64,000 bases of DNA from Axinella damicornis. Its lineage: Eukaryota > Porifera > Demospongiae > Axinellida > Axinellidae. Every line of letters starts with the position of its first letter. Position 1 is the first letter of the stretch. The stretch lies in assembly GCA_963931865.1 (NCBI GenBank), contig OZ007518.1, positions 7,306,361-7,370,360 of the forward strand, read 5' to 3'. Of this stretch, positions 26,001 to 36,926 are shown in pieces. Position numbers and translations under genes: made by a program. The notes under the pieces are model-generated. The model did not search any database. It was not told the origin of the DNA and saw only the letters and a list, made by a program, of their open reading frames with translations.

Positions 26001-29000
26001 GGGCTCCAAGCCAGTGTGCCAGATGTGCCTTGTACACAATACCAAACTCTCCTGTATTGGGAACAAAATAGTATCTTACATGTACAGATGTGTGTGGGCT
26101 TCGTATGTATTACACATGAACTCTTCAGACGGAGCCATTGAAGACACTGAGGAGACACTGGTTGAACGCGGATGCCCAATTAAGAAACTGACAATAATTG
26201 CATACCACAACTGACCTATAAGTGGGTGTTATCTAAACTACTTATACTAAAGCATTTGGATCGTAGATAAGACTACTCAGGAAACCCCAAGGGAGCCACA
26301 GCCCAAATTGCAGCAGGCAATAGCCACATGATGTCAGACCAGTAATCGAAAAGTCAGTGAGGATAGGCTGCACACCATACATGCAAAGTAGGTTTCATTG
26401 TGCAGTCCCTAGAGTACGTATTAAGTAGTTGTGTATGAACTTCGATTCTTAGCAACGAACTGGCCATTTTGTTGGTACAATAATACTTAGCAAATTGCTG
26501 TATTAAAAACAAAGCGGTGGTATAGACCTAGCTATATCAAGTCAATGTAGCGCATGGGGTACGTGCTCCGCTGAGAACCTCTAGTTTTGTATTTTACAAT
26601 AATTACTTATGATACAAATAGGTAATACTACTATGACACTTGAGAGCTGAAGCAATACAAGCGCCAGTTCACTCATAAACACAACAGTGGCTGCAAGTAC
26701 ACAAATCAGAGCTCACCTTGGCCAATGCTCTCCAAGAGTCGGATCTGATCATTTGGAATGACAAGCTCCTGTGGTAACTTTTCAGCAGATTCAGTTAAGT
26801 GCAGTGATCCAACTTGCATTCCTGTGTGATTTAACACGATAGTATTCAGAGCATGGATGGTTTTTATACTTGTAAAAAAACGTGCCAGGTAGGAGGGGCG
26901 CAATATGCCGATTGATTTGGCAAAATAGAGTGGGATGCACTGCACACCATCCTGACTCCAGGGGGTGGCTTCTGTCACAGTGCCCATGTTGAGTATAAAA
27001 GACACCTTGCAGTTGCCACTTTCCACCAGAGCGGTGCCTGCTGATGATGACCCACCGCTATACAAATGAGGGTCGAAATCGGTCCAGGCTGTTTGCAGGG
27101 AGAGAGTGAGCTCTTAACTGAGCTTCAGGAGGTGATTTGCAAAAATCAATCGGCATGGTTTAATATTTAGGACATAATGAGTTACATACGTACACTTACA
27201 AAGGTGATAAGTAATTTACTCACTCTCAGCCAATGTAGTGTATCTCGAGATCTGATCTTCCTTCACTTCAATACACTCTTGTGTAGACCGAGCATATGCA
27301 CATACAATCCTGGGATATGTGAAGTATTTACATGAGTTTCTTATAGATATCTACATACAATAGCTAGTGCTACACTTAGTGCCGTAAACATTCCCACTTC
27401 AACTGCAAGAGGTTTAGCTTGAACGGCTAACATAATCACTTACTTCAATTCCTGCTGTGTTTTCTTGTGCTTCTTGCGTGTCAGAATCAGTGCTACAACA
27501 GCGATCACCAAAACAAGAATGACAAGACTCCCCACCACCCCAGCTGCAACGGATGAAGCAATGACGACTACATTAGGAGTGGGGGAAGGAGTGCCACAAA
27601 CACTGAAGGAAATCCCTTCATCAGGATCCACCGGCACTTGGAGCAACTGAATCGAGGGGTAGAAATTATGGCTTTGATACAAACCATAGTTTCAATCACT
27701 GACAAACAAATCCGATCTTGCAACATCGTATAATTATGTTTGTACAATTTAAGAACGATCACCATTGCAGCAATGATGACATCATCACCATTGCTGCTTC
27801 AATGATGATCTGATGACATCATCATCATTGCAGCAATGATGACATCATCACATCATCATCATCATTGCAGCAATGATGATGATGTCATCATGCGCTCCTG
27901 ATGAAGCACAGTGAGAACCATGGAGTGTTATATAATCATACACATTTGGGCAGTAAGCTTACATGTTCATTAATGAATGCCTCACTGAAATGCTACCTTT
28001 AAAATACTAACCTGCTGGGCAGTGAGGGCATAAATATATTCCCCATCATCTGAGGCCACAAGCTGGGTGATGTCATCGTTTGTATCCACAGTATCAGGAA
28101 CAATAGGGACATCCCTAACTTGCTCAACATAGGTTGAATTCACAAGCAGGACCTGCATGGCAGCAAAATTTGTGGCATGAACAAAAGGCACGTTAATGCT
28201 TAGTTGACGAATCCTAATACTTCGGTAAGGAAGCTTTGTGTGAAGTAGAATTATAGTTGTAGGTGCCATGGTGCCGGTACAGGTGCCATGGTGCCGGTAC
28301 AGGTGCCATGGTGCCGGTACAGGTGCCATGGTGCCGGTACAGGTGCCATGGTGCCGGTACAGGTGCCATGGTGCCGGTACAGGTGCCATGGTGCCGGTAC
28401 AGGTGCCATGGTGCCATGGTGCCGGTACAAACATATCATTTTGTAGTGCGAGGACAATTTGGTGTCAGATAGCATGAACACAGCCGAGGGCCTCTGCTGC
28501 ATTACCATTCATGTGACATGTACAGACCTTTAGAGGTTGGTTGTCCAGAGGCAAAGGTAGATTGGTGTGGTCTCTTAAGGTTACGGGATACTTGTGCGCG
28601 CGCTGTCCGAAATGTATAGGGAAATGCATACTTAAGCTCGCTAACCAAAAATCTCGAGTACGAAGAGCGTGAGCAACTTGATTCTGGCGGTGGAGGTGCG
28701 CTGTCACAAGGTGCAGGGCATGACGGAAGCTTTTACCGATACGCTGTATAGCCGTGCAAAAACGAGCAGTTCAGTTCACCAAGAAGCCGTATTTACCGCT
28801 TTTCTCGAGCGAGACAGCAGATAAGTTTGCCAAGGATATGCTATCAAAAAAAGCTTCCGTCATGCCCTGCACCTTGTGACAGCGCACCTCCAACGCCAGA
28901 ATCAAGTTGCTTACGCTCTTCGTACTCGAGATTTTTGGTTAGCGAGCTTAAGTATGCATTTCCCTATACATTTCGGACGCGCGCGCACGAGTATCCCGTA

Positions 29001-31447
29001 ACCTTAAGGATTGTGAGCCACATCCTTGAGAGACCCCACCTATCTTGCTTGCCTCTGGACAACCAACTTGCTATGCAAAAGCAACAATAAGAGTGTGCAA
29101 CTGCCATATGGTATCCACTACCACCATTTCAGCAGTATGACGTGCAAACAGCTTGGTCAACACGTACATAGGCTGTGTAAACCCTGTGGTAACCACAATT
29201 CCACACTTAGGCTTAGGAGCATGCAGCTGCTACTACTTCACCACTGATTGGTCTACGTCATACTGCCGAGATGGTGGTAGTTGATACCATATGGCAGTTG
29301 CACACTCTTATAATATTATGAACTCTTGACAAAAGTCATACTAAGTAACTTTCACAGCGTACATGTACTTCCTATATTATACACCAGTGTACTTCCTATG
29401 ATATACACCAGTGTACTTCCTATGATATACCTATGTTATTGCATGATACCCTACAAGTTCAAAGGATCAGGTGTGCCAATATCTGGCATATGGCACTGCT
29501 GTGACATCATCACTTAGCAACACACATCACGAAGCAACATCCAATCAGGCGCATGCAATAAATTAGTTATAGCATGGCAACACGGGCTGCATGCCAGATA
29601 TTGGCACTGCTGATGTAAAGCCCTCGGGCCTGCGGCCCTCGGGCTTTACGTCACACCAGTGCCAATATCTGGCATACAGCCCTTGTTGCCATGCTATAAC
29701 TTATACATATACACCAGTGTACTTCCTATGATATACACCAGTGTACTTCCTATGATATACACCAGTGTACTTCCTATGATATACACCAGTGTACTTCCTA
29801 TGATATACACCAGTGTACTTCCTATGATATACACCTGTTTACTTCCTATGATATACACCTGTTTACTTCCTATGATATATACCAGTGTACTTCCTATGAT
29901 ATACACATGAAGAAAAGTCATCTCTTATGACAGCTTCGTACTACTGAGCACTTGCACCTGAAGTAACCTTCCATTGCGTGTTCCCAAAAACAGGTAGTGT
30001 GAGCCACTGTTGAGATGTTCAGTGTATGCCATGGAGCTGAAACCAGCTGGAGCCTCCAGTGAGAGCAATGGAAATAGCTCATCCAGTGAATTAGCATCAA
30101 GCCCTGGCAGAAGCGGTCCAAGGTTACAGGTGCTGATGTCCTGAAGAGAGATGGACATAAGTAAAGTCAGTTCCGGACATGACCATTGACATATTCAAGC
30201 ATGAAAATGGAGTGGAATGTGATGCATGGCAGGTGACAAGATGGGCCCTAGGAGTTACATACATGTTACTGGTATGAAACATGTCCGACATGTCACCGTA
30301 AGCTCTACTCCCGAAAGAATTACACCATAATATTATGGTCTCTATTATCAGACTGATCTACCTAGATTGCATGCACAAACGTGATCATGACCACTGCTAA
30401 CCTCGTTCCCAGGCCGCGTGCCTGGGAACGAGGCTAGACCACTGTGTGTACAGTACATGTACGTAGAGTGTCATGTATTCTAAATGAGGGACTCACCATC
30501 GAATCAATCTGCTCTGGCAGAAGACTTGGACAAGGGACTTCCCTATCTCTGATACCGGACATTCCACTTCCATTAACGCATGTCTCAAACTTTCGATCCA
30601 TTCGCTCATTGATTTCTGAGAGGTTGAAGGCACAAATGTGAAATGTATCTGAAATAATCACTTGAACTGCAAGAAGGACAGCTTTTACACCAAATGGTTC
30701 AGTAGAGTTCACAAATGTAGCTGCAGTGGCTGACGCAAAATTGGCACATTCAAGCTTCAATTCAAAGTACGAGGCAAATGCTCCGAGTGGTGATGGTTGG
30801 TCTCCATTGTCACTCAGACAGAGCCTGGAAACATGTGCTTCATTGTTAATGCTGACAATAAAGTACTGATAGCCCTCATTAGAGAACACAGTTAGAAACT
30901 CTCGTGATACTAGTATACTTGGCTCCCTCTGCTCTGCATACTGTATAAACGTGTATGGCGGTGGTTGAAAAGAGTTCACTAGGTTCCCTCTAGTGATGGC
31001 AGAAGATCTATCCAAGCGCCGGCTTTGTCTTGTGCCGTACGTGACTGACAAATTCCCACTGTTTGTCAGGGAAAGGTCGGCCAGATTATTCAAGTCTCCA
31101 GGCTCTAGTATCACTCCTTGCCAGAGAATATCAGAAAAGCTGTTGATTGGCGACAAGACACAGCGTGCTGATCCACAAGCTAACATAGTTCCACCAAACA
31201 TTCCATTTCTAGTTCTGTCAGCAACAAGTAGTTGGTTTGGACTGGTCAGCATCACTGATTCAAGCTCCACCAAATCGGGCGTCAGTCTGTACAGAGCTGA
31301 TGAGGACCCAACAATGACACTGTTGCCAGCCACCACCACATTCCTCAGGGTCTCTGAGGGCACTGCCGGGCAGAAGGAGAGGCAGGACACAGCAGCCACG
31401 TGGAGCAATACACCTAGAGTGACTGTCAGCATCAGTGCCATCGTCAT
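20005..31447 (-). CDS. Sema-domain receptor tyrosine kinase B (tandem paralogue of A)
   Basis: Exons matching those of A are 31447-30497, 30140-29958, (28496 to about 28430, end unclear), 28152-28012, 27646-27444, 27309-27224, 26821-26717, 26051-25971, 24817-24600, 24409-24297, 24101-23933, 22894-22752 and 20170-20005. Phases match A throughout. Without exon 3 the protein is 852 residues and still in frame. The order is signal peptide, Sema propeller, short linker (without the TPVES repeats of A), membrane segment ([19 protein letters not shown]), stop-transfer KKHKK and kinase with [21 protein letters not shown] and KWMPLESL. The activation loop reads DMYASGYF, so it has one tyrosine fewer than A. 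The tail YLEL is kept. The kinase looks active. Exon 3 starts like its A counterpart but continues into a 20-bp minisatellite where A has its donor site, so splicing there must differ or skip the exon. Confidence 0.87.
20205..20810. mobile_element. piggyBac-like non-autonomous element flanked by TTAA
   Basis: TTAA at 20201-20204 and 20811-20814 flank a 606-bp segment that starts CCCTTTAACC and ends GGCTTAAAGGG. TTAA target duplications with CCC/GGG ends are the hallmark of piggyBac transposons. No transposase frame is present. The interior has a GC-rich hairpin of G and C heptamers near 20607-20625. It sits in the last intron of receptor B. Confidence 0.7.
21060..21330. repeat. GC-rich degenerate tandem repeat in the last RTK B intron
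   Basis: Units of about 30-36 bases contain CTGCTGCTCCCCGATTGCG and CCGCTTCAACTG words. The frames open on both strands arise from the repeat, so I do not call a gene. Confidence 0.75.
21921..22436. mobile_element. Decayed piggyBac-like fold-back element
   Basis: The left end TTTAACTCTTTACCAACC and the right end GGTTGAGAAAGGGCTAAA are imperfect inverted repeats. They resemble the CCCTTTAACCACC and GGCTTAAAGGG ends of 20205-20810. Both elements lie in the same receptor B intron. Confidence 0.4.
23313..23400. repeat. Fold-back element, TAGCCTCGTTCCCAG family, in RTK B intron
   Basis: Starts TAGCCTCATTCTCAG and ends GACCTGGGACCAAGGCTA, with a degenerate interior. Confidence 0.5.
24862..25180. 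repeat. Fold-back element in an RTK B intron
   Basis: The ends GCGTCTTTAAAATTGATG and CATCAATTTTCAAGACG are inverted repeats. The interior has repeated AGAAGCCTTC(C/T)GGTTT words. It is related to 1298-1470. Confidence 0.6.
25732..25958. repeat. 77-bp tandem repeat, about 3 units, next to the RTK B P-loop exon
   Basis: Three near-identical units contain CTCAGAGCTGCATGTATTC and GGCAAGCCAGTAGGGTAG. The array ends about 13 bases from the 3' boundary of the VAVK exon (25971). Confidence 0.9.
27759..27892. repeat. ATC/GAT-rich palindromic repeat in an RTK B intron
   Basis: Repeated CATCATCATTGCAGCAATGA and TGATGTCATC words form nested palindromes. Confidence 0.85.
28262..28429. repeat. 20-bp minisatellite at the end of RTK B exon 3
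   Basis: About eight copies of GGTGCCATGGTGCCGGTACA. The unit is not a multiple of three, yet all frames stay open. It starts just where receptor A has its exon 3 donor, and it contains many GT dinucleotides on the gene strand that could serve as donors. Confidence 0.95.
28579..29003. mobile_element. 425-bp long-TIR element flanked by TTAA (copy 1)
   Basis: Inverted arms of about 150-160 bases start GGTTACGGGATACTTGTGCG and match with few differences. TTAA lies directly outside both ends (28575-28578, 29004-29007). There is no coding capacity. A second copy is at 32207-32599. It lies in intron 2 of receptor B. Confidence 0.8.
29091..29307. mobile_element. 217-bp fold-back element with TAA/TTA flanks
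   Basis: The arm beginning GAGTGTGCAACTGCCATATG pairs with the arm ending CATATGGCAGTTGCACACTC over about 55 bases. TAA on the left and TTA on the right are also compatible with longer palindromic ends. Confidence 0.75.
29365..29906. repeat. 24-bp minisatellite in two blocks
   Basis: Units ATATACACCAGTGTACTTCC plus TATG occur about 3 times at 29365-29432 and about 8 times at 29706-29906. Because 24 is a multiple of three, both strands show repeated open frames. It is intronic to receptor B, so I do not call a gene. Confidence 0.9.
29566..29700. mobile_element. 135-bp hairpin element inserted between the minisatellite blocks
   Basis: GTTATAGCATGGCAACA and its complement end the element, and the inner arms ATGCCAGATATTGGCACTG pair too. 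The centre is GC-rich (GCCCTCGGGCCTGCGGCCC). Confidence 0.8.
30399..30437. repeat. Minimal perfect hairpin, CCTCGTTCCCAGGC arms
   Basis: CCTCGTTCCCAGGC, a 5-base loop and GCCTGGGAACGAGG. These are two ends of the TAGCCTCGTTCCCAG family with almost no interior, in intron 1 of receptor B. Confidence 0.8.
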
Positions 31448-31890
31448 ATACCAGCTGAGTTAGAAAATTCGGCATGCATTGGAATCTTAGTAGAGCTTCA
31501 CTAGGTCACTGGAATCTTAGTAGAGCTTCACTAGGTCACTGGGTCAGTGTACAGGTGTCGCTTCTGCCGCATAGTTGTCACATCATGAATCTTCACATAA
31601 CTTGGCTGATAGTATGCACTGGGAAGCGTCATATGACTGATATAGCAATTGCCATATCCCATGGGAAATGATGGAGCTGGATAGTTGACGTGCGCGCAAG
31701 TCAGCGCCAGTTCATTCCTCAAGGTCAAAGGTTAAGTGCAACGTTACTTGACCTTTGACCTCTATGCATTCGAGGCTATATACAAGGAAGACTGAAGTGC
31801 ATCTGTACGGGTGAGTAGACCTGTTTTTTGTTTTGATTTCCTATCAAAAGATCTGCTCACTGGTTCAATGGTCCACTTTAGGCAGAAATG

Positions 31891-31986
31891 CCCCTCCCCC
31901 TCCCCCTCCCCCTCCCCCTCCCCCCCCCCTCCCCCTCCCCCTCCCCCTCCCCCTCCCCCTCCCCCTCCCCCTCCCTCTCCCCCTCT
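31891..31986. repeat. (CCCCCT)n tract
   Basis: About 16 hexamers of pure pyrimidine. Proline/serine-rich open frames are compositional. Confidence 0.9.
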
Positions 31987-32206
31987 CACAACAGTTGTCC
32001 TACAGCAGACAAGAATGGATGGAGCAACTCCAGAGCCTGTCCATCCTGCAACCACAGGCCGGTACTTGATCCTGTGAGGTCTAAGAAATCTACCACTGAT
32101 GTGAGTGTTGATTACAGGTGTGGTATTAACTCGCTTGTAGGGATCGAATCCTTGTTTTGCATGACATAGCTACCGTGGAGCAAATCAAAAAAGTTCATAA
32201 CCTCAA

Positions 32207-32599
32207 GGTTACGGGATACTCGTGCGCGCGCCGTGCGAAATGTATTGGGAAATGTAGACTTAAGCTCGCTAACCAAGAATTTCTGGTACAAACAGCGAGA
32301 GCAACTTGATTCTGGAGGGGGAGGTACGCTGTCACAAGGTGTATAGCCGTGCAAAAACGAGCAGTTCAGTTCACCAAAAAGCCGTATTTACCGCTTTTCT
32401 TGAGCGAGACAGCAGATAAATATTCCAGGGATTATGCTATCAAAAAAAGCTTCCGTCATGCCCTGCACCTTGTGACAGCGTACCTCCACCGCCAGAATCA
32501 AGTTGCTCACGCTCTTCGTACCAAAGATTTTTGGTTAGCGAGCTTAAGTATAGATTTCCCAATACATTTCGCACTGCGCGCGCACGAGTATCCGTAACC
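32207..32599. mobile_element. Long-TIR element, copy 2 of 28579-29003
   Basis: Same GGTTACGGGATACTCGTGCG end and same internal words (GCAACTTGATTCTGG, GTGCAAAAACGAGCAGTTC). The flanks are TCAA and TTAT, a decayed version of the TTAA seen at copy 1. The left arm is shortened. Confidence 0.75.
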
Positions 32600-33108
32600 T
32601 TATCAATGTGTACGTTGAGTGCATGCAGTTTTGCTCTGTGCAGCAATGGGTACATGTACTTTAGTAGTACAGACACTATAGTGTGTGTACGGCTATTCAT
32701 GCCCTGTGTGAGAGCTTTGAAGAGTATTGCCCAAATGAGCACAGTCAGCAAATCGAACGTTGCTGCAATCAGTGCATGGTGTGAGTACTCTACCAGGCAC
32801 TTCCTGTTGCAATGGCATCTAATTAATTTTATTTTGCCACAGTATCACTATGACTTTGAATAAAGGCTAACTGGCCTGTCCAACTAGTATATTGGGAGAC
32901 CAGTGTACCAGTGGGAGTGTGACAGAATGACAGAGAGTGACGACATACCCGCAATAATTTGCATAGAATGTCGACTATATGGTGCCAAACATAGCTAGTA
33001 GCTACTTGTGAGAATCCTTGTTTTAAAGGTCTCCATGGCAACCGTGTAACATCCCAGGAGTGATAAAATTTGAACATGTGAACTGACATTGTGCATTTTA
33101 ACAGTGTA

Positions 33109-33624
33109 CTGTAGATCGGGAAATTTTCGTTGTTAAAATATTTTCGTAGTTGCCTGCAACCACGAAAATTTAACGCACGAAATTTATTTACAACGGATAA
33201 TTTTTACGGTCAGCCACGTGTAAACTAGTAGTAGTACTGAATTCACCTGTGCTGCGCTCACGGTCCTTCAAGTTCTGCGATTCTTCAAGGCCGCAGATGG
33301 ACTCCCCGATCTCAAAAGATCTCTGTCGCTCTCCGTTCCTTCACGAGGTATTGCCTCAGAGAATCCGGAGGTGCTCAATTTGACAAACGGCGGGCCGAAG
33401 CGGAAGGAAAGAAGCATGCGCCATACAGGAGATACAGTACAGCCCAGAAGAACGCTTTGTTGGTACGTCAGTGACGATGGTGTAGCAGCAGCTCGTTCGT
33501 ACGTCTCCATTCTTGACACAATGATCATTACAAAATTTCGTTGATGAGCTAAACTACGAAAATTTAACGCCACTAAAAATTTACACACGAAATATTTTTA
33601 ACATGAAAATTTCCCGATCTACGG
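33109..33624. mobile_element. 516-bp mariner-like non-autonomous element with TA flanks
   Basis: Ends CTGTAGATCGGGAAATTTTC and GAAAATTTCCCGATCTACGG are inverted repeats flanked by TA on both sides. Inner arms rich in CGAAATTT/AAATTTCG continue the pairing. TA target sites are typical of Tc1/mariner-type elements. No transposase is visible. Confidence 0.65.
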
Positions 33625-33882
33625 TATAACTATATATCACTGGGCGTTCTCTGTATATGGATTGCAACAATTCAGTTAATGTACCACAAGTCTCACTGGC
33701 GGGGTGGGGTGTTGGGACAAATATACGTGTACAGTGCTCAGCTTGGCTTCATGCTGTATACGCCCCTCAACCCATGCACCCCTCATGAAATTAATTCCAT
33801 AGTGCACACAACATGGTACATTAACTAGCATTTGTTGTATGGGTGTGGGTGGATCAAAGGCACCATTTCACTTTAATTCATA

Positions 33883-34425
33883 ATGCCAACAGCAGTGTTT
33901 ATATTAGTCTTATTTGAAGGTACATTACTGTTACCCTGCAGCTGTGATATATACCTAGATCTACAGTCATGGTTACATAACTGTTACCCTGCAGCTGTGA
34001 TACATAGATCTACATGGTTACATAACTGTTACCCTGCAGCTGTGATACATAGATCTACATGGTTACATAACTGTTACCCTGCAGCTGTGATGCATAGATC
34101 TACATGGTTACATAACTGTTACCCTGCAGCTGTGATACATAGATCTACATGGTTACATAACTGTTACCCTGCAGCTGTGATACATAGATCTACATGGTTA
34201 CATAACTTTTACCCTGCAGCTGTGATACATAGATGTACATGGCAACAACCTCATGAAGGCTTGCCTCAAGGTGCTAAAAGAGTCATCTGGCTAGTATGTG
34301 CATGTGTGCAAACAGTAGCGCATAATGACATAAGATCTTCCGTCATTGCTCCTGATGCACAGAGTAGCTCCTGGAATGAGAATGTACTAAATTCAATGAC
34401 GGGTATATTTCTTGTCCCAGAGTAA
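33883..34425 (+). repeat. 45-bp minisatellite (33922-34246) within an open frame of 180 codons
   Basis: Six to seven units contain ATAACTGTTACCCTGCAGCT and GTGATACATAGATCTACATG. The frame starts with an ATG and a hydrophobic stretch (MPTAVFILVLFEGTLLLPC) that would pass as a signal peptide. It then repeats a 15-residue unit (CYPAAVIHRSTWLHN) and ends in a non-repetitive tail. Units are nearly identical at the nucleotide level, which fits recent repeat expansion rather than protein selection. I therefore list it as a repeat, with a coding role possible but unproven. Confidence 0.6.
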
Positions 34426-34551
34426 ACACAGCAAGATGTGGTTGCTGTTATGGACACACATGTGCACACATGCTGGTGCTGGCATAACTGAAGCCTTTGC
34501 ATATTGACTCACCGGTCTGTGCTAGAAGGAAGTGCATCCTCCTCACAGCTA

Positions 34552-35434
34552 TTAGGACATACCAACATCACTATTATTATTATTATCAACATGCCAACAA
34601 GAGGCACAAGTAATAAACACTAACATAGGGTATGATAAACTATAAGTTGTCCAAAAACTTGGCCACTGTGCGTCCATAAAGCACCCTCTAGAGATGCCAA
34701 CACGATTGTACCAAGGGCGCATTGATGCCTTTGGCGGCTCGATACGCCCTTGATTGTACTGAGTGATGTGTTCCCACTTCTGATCATACTCGGTTTTATC
34801 ATGCTTGGAGCACACTAGGCAGATCTCTTGCTCCAGCTGTGAGCATACATAGCGTGTATAGGACTCATGATCGCAGGCATTAAGACTCACAGGTGTATTG
34901 GTCTGTAGACACCTAGCTAGTCACAATGTGCACGTGCTTCTTAGCTACATGCTTGTAGTAGCTGTACTACAAAAGATGCTTTGTAGCTATGCTTTTTTAC
35001 TCATGTAAAAGGTGTCTTGATCTGTAGTGACACACCCAGCAAGCCACAATGTGGATGTGCTTCTTGCTTCTCCTGCACTTGTAGCTGTGTAGTTGATCTG
35101 CAACTCCAGTTTGCACCACAAAAGATACTAACCCAAGAGGTGGCTTGGTCAGTAGGGAGACTCCCAGCCTGAAGCCACAATGGTGCTCCGCACCTGAGTA
35201 ACAGTTTGCAGCAAACATGCAGTACCCTGGCTTGGTCAGTAGGGAAACACCCAGTAACTTGATAGTGAACGTGAAGAATAAGATGACAGTGCTAGTGAGT
35301 CCAGTGATGTAGATGTGCCGTGAGAAGCACACGTGCTTGCTGCTGCATAAACGAAGATGGGTGCTTTTTCTGGGGTTGAATGTGCATGTGGAAACACCCA
35401 AAAGAGTGCCGACTCCCCTGTTCAGTGTGTACAT
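34552..35434 (-). CDS. Candidate small two-membrane-segment protein (model uncertain)
   Basis: The first part starts with an ATG at 35434. It has a Cys-rich patch and a hydrophobic segment (HIYITGLTSTVILFFTFTI). A second part, about 34890-34552, has a typical acceptor before ACDHESYTRYVCSQ. It continues with EQEICLVC, KWEHITQYNQG and a second hydrophobic segment (FWTTYSLSYPMLVFITCA) before a stop. Short N-terminus, membrane segment, Cys-containing loop, membrane segment is the topology of BK-channel beta subunits, but I see no diagnostic motif and do not claim that family. The junction is unclear because four degenerate copies of an acceptor-like sequence (GGGTGTNTCCCTACTGACCA) lie between the parts. 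A donor at 'GCCAGG|GTACTG' with an acceptor at 'GTGAG|TCTTAA' would keep frame. Confidence 0.35.
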
Positions 35435-36815
35435 ATAATGTAATCTGAATAATCTGGCTGTTCATTCATATATACCTCTTCTTCCAAGAAGGACCATCGT
35501 AAGGGTAGCTTCACAAGTACCGTAAATATTGAATTTCAAGACCTGAAGACCTTCAACAGTGCTCCTTGACCTGAAGGCTGTTACAGTAAGGAAAAATGTA
35601 TGCACTCCACACACAGAGGGTGTGCTACACCAACAGAGTATGACCTAAGATCAGCTAGCCATACTCATAGCTCTTTTCATTTATACTGTCATAATTGAGC
35701 CCCACAATGGGTCTGTGTGTGTAAGCTAGCTATAGCCAATACTCTGATACAGGTTCACATAAGTTGCTAAGCCAGTGCAGCGTTCTGAAATTGAATTATT
35801 GGGGTTGGAAAAATTGCACTGTCTTAGAGGAGTGACTGAGCATCATTATTATAGGGTGTTTGTATCACCAACGGATTAGAATGGGAATTGGAGTCCAATA
35901 TGGGATTCCGTAATTCTGTACCAGTCCACCAAGTGTGGAAGGAATAGTGTACTGGAGTTAAAGTTTGCTAATAGAATGGCATCAAGGCAGCGACCAGCAA
36001 TTCTAAATCTGTAACAGCAGTCGGGTAGTATGTATTACGTATTGATGCATGGGCTGAGGGTGATGGGTGAGTGCAATACTGTGAAGTACCAACCTCCTGC
36101 TTTACCTGCAGCTTAATAGAATTCTGACCCACAATAATGTATGCCTAAGTCTTCTATTGCTCTCTCTTGAGAGACTTCCATTTGCAGCAATTGAATCACA
36201 TAAGTGGCTGTCTTGGAATTCTGAACTGGAATCCAATTGTAATCAGGACTGGAAGTATACAGTAATCTGAACAATCTAGCTGCTGATTCATTACCTCTGG
36301 ACCACACGGTAGTGCCACGAGTGTAACTTCACAAGTACCATAAAGTTAATATGGAATGGTATGGAATTTGGTGTGGGCGCGCATTCAATACCTGAAGACT
36401 TTCAACACCTGAAGGCTGTTAATATAGTGCCTTAAGTAAAATGAGCAAGCATTTCTGCACTCCACACTGAGGGTCGGCTACAACATGTTGATGATTTTGA
36501 ACCCTTGGCAACTGGGATGCAATGACACCAAATTCGATCATGTGTACTTCGGTGGCCTTCCAGTCCGTATTGAGCACTTTCATGTCACATGATCTGTCTC
36601 TCTGCAATGCTAGAGTCGAGCGTATAGACACTGGATTTGAAGTTCAATTCTTGTATTTAGTATAGAAGCCATTCTGTGGTCTGTCTATACAGTGTACCTG
36701 TATGTAAGATCAACGGCAGTAATAGAATTCTGGCTATGGTTAGGCATTCAAGTTTGCCAATAGAATATCATTATCTGTTGCATCGTTTACCACACCAAAC
36801 CTGGTATCGCATGAC

Positions 36816-36926
36816 CGGACCCCATACCACAGACCCCATTCCGTATGATCATGCCATACCACAGACCCCATTGCATATGATCATGGCCGGACCGAATACC
36901 ACAGACCCCATTGCGTATGATCATGC
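36816..36926. repeat. Tandem repeat, about 3 units of 36-40 bp
   Basis: Units contain ATACCACAGACCCCATT and GTATGATCATG. Confidence 0.8.

Noticed and set aside
28214..28508. Repeat open frames reading [23 protein letters not shown] sequence
   Set aside because: Result of the 20-bp repeat. Only the first part (the start of receptor B exon 3) has paralogue support.
29659..29921. Open frames on both strands with an 8-residue repeat (YTSVLPMI / VYIIGSTL)
   Set aside because: Produced by a 24-bp intronic minisatellite; both strands are open simply because the unit is a multiple of three without stops.
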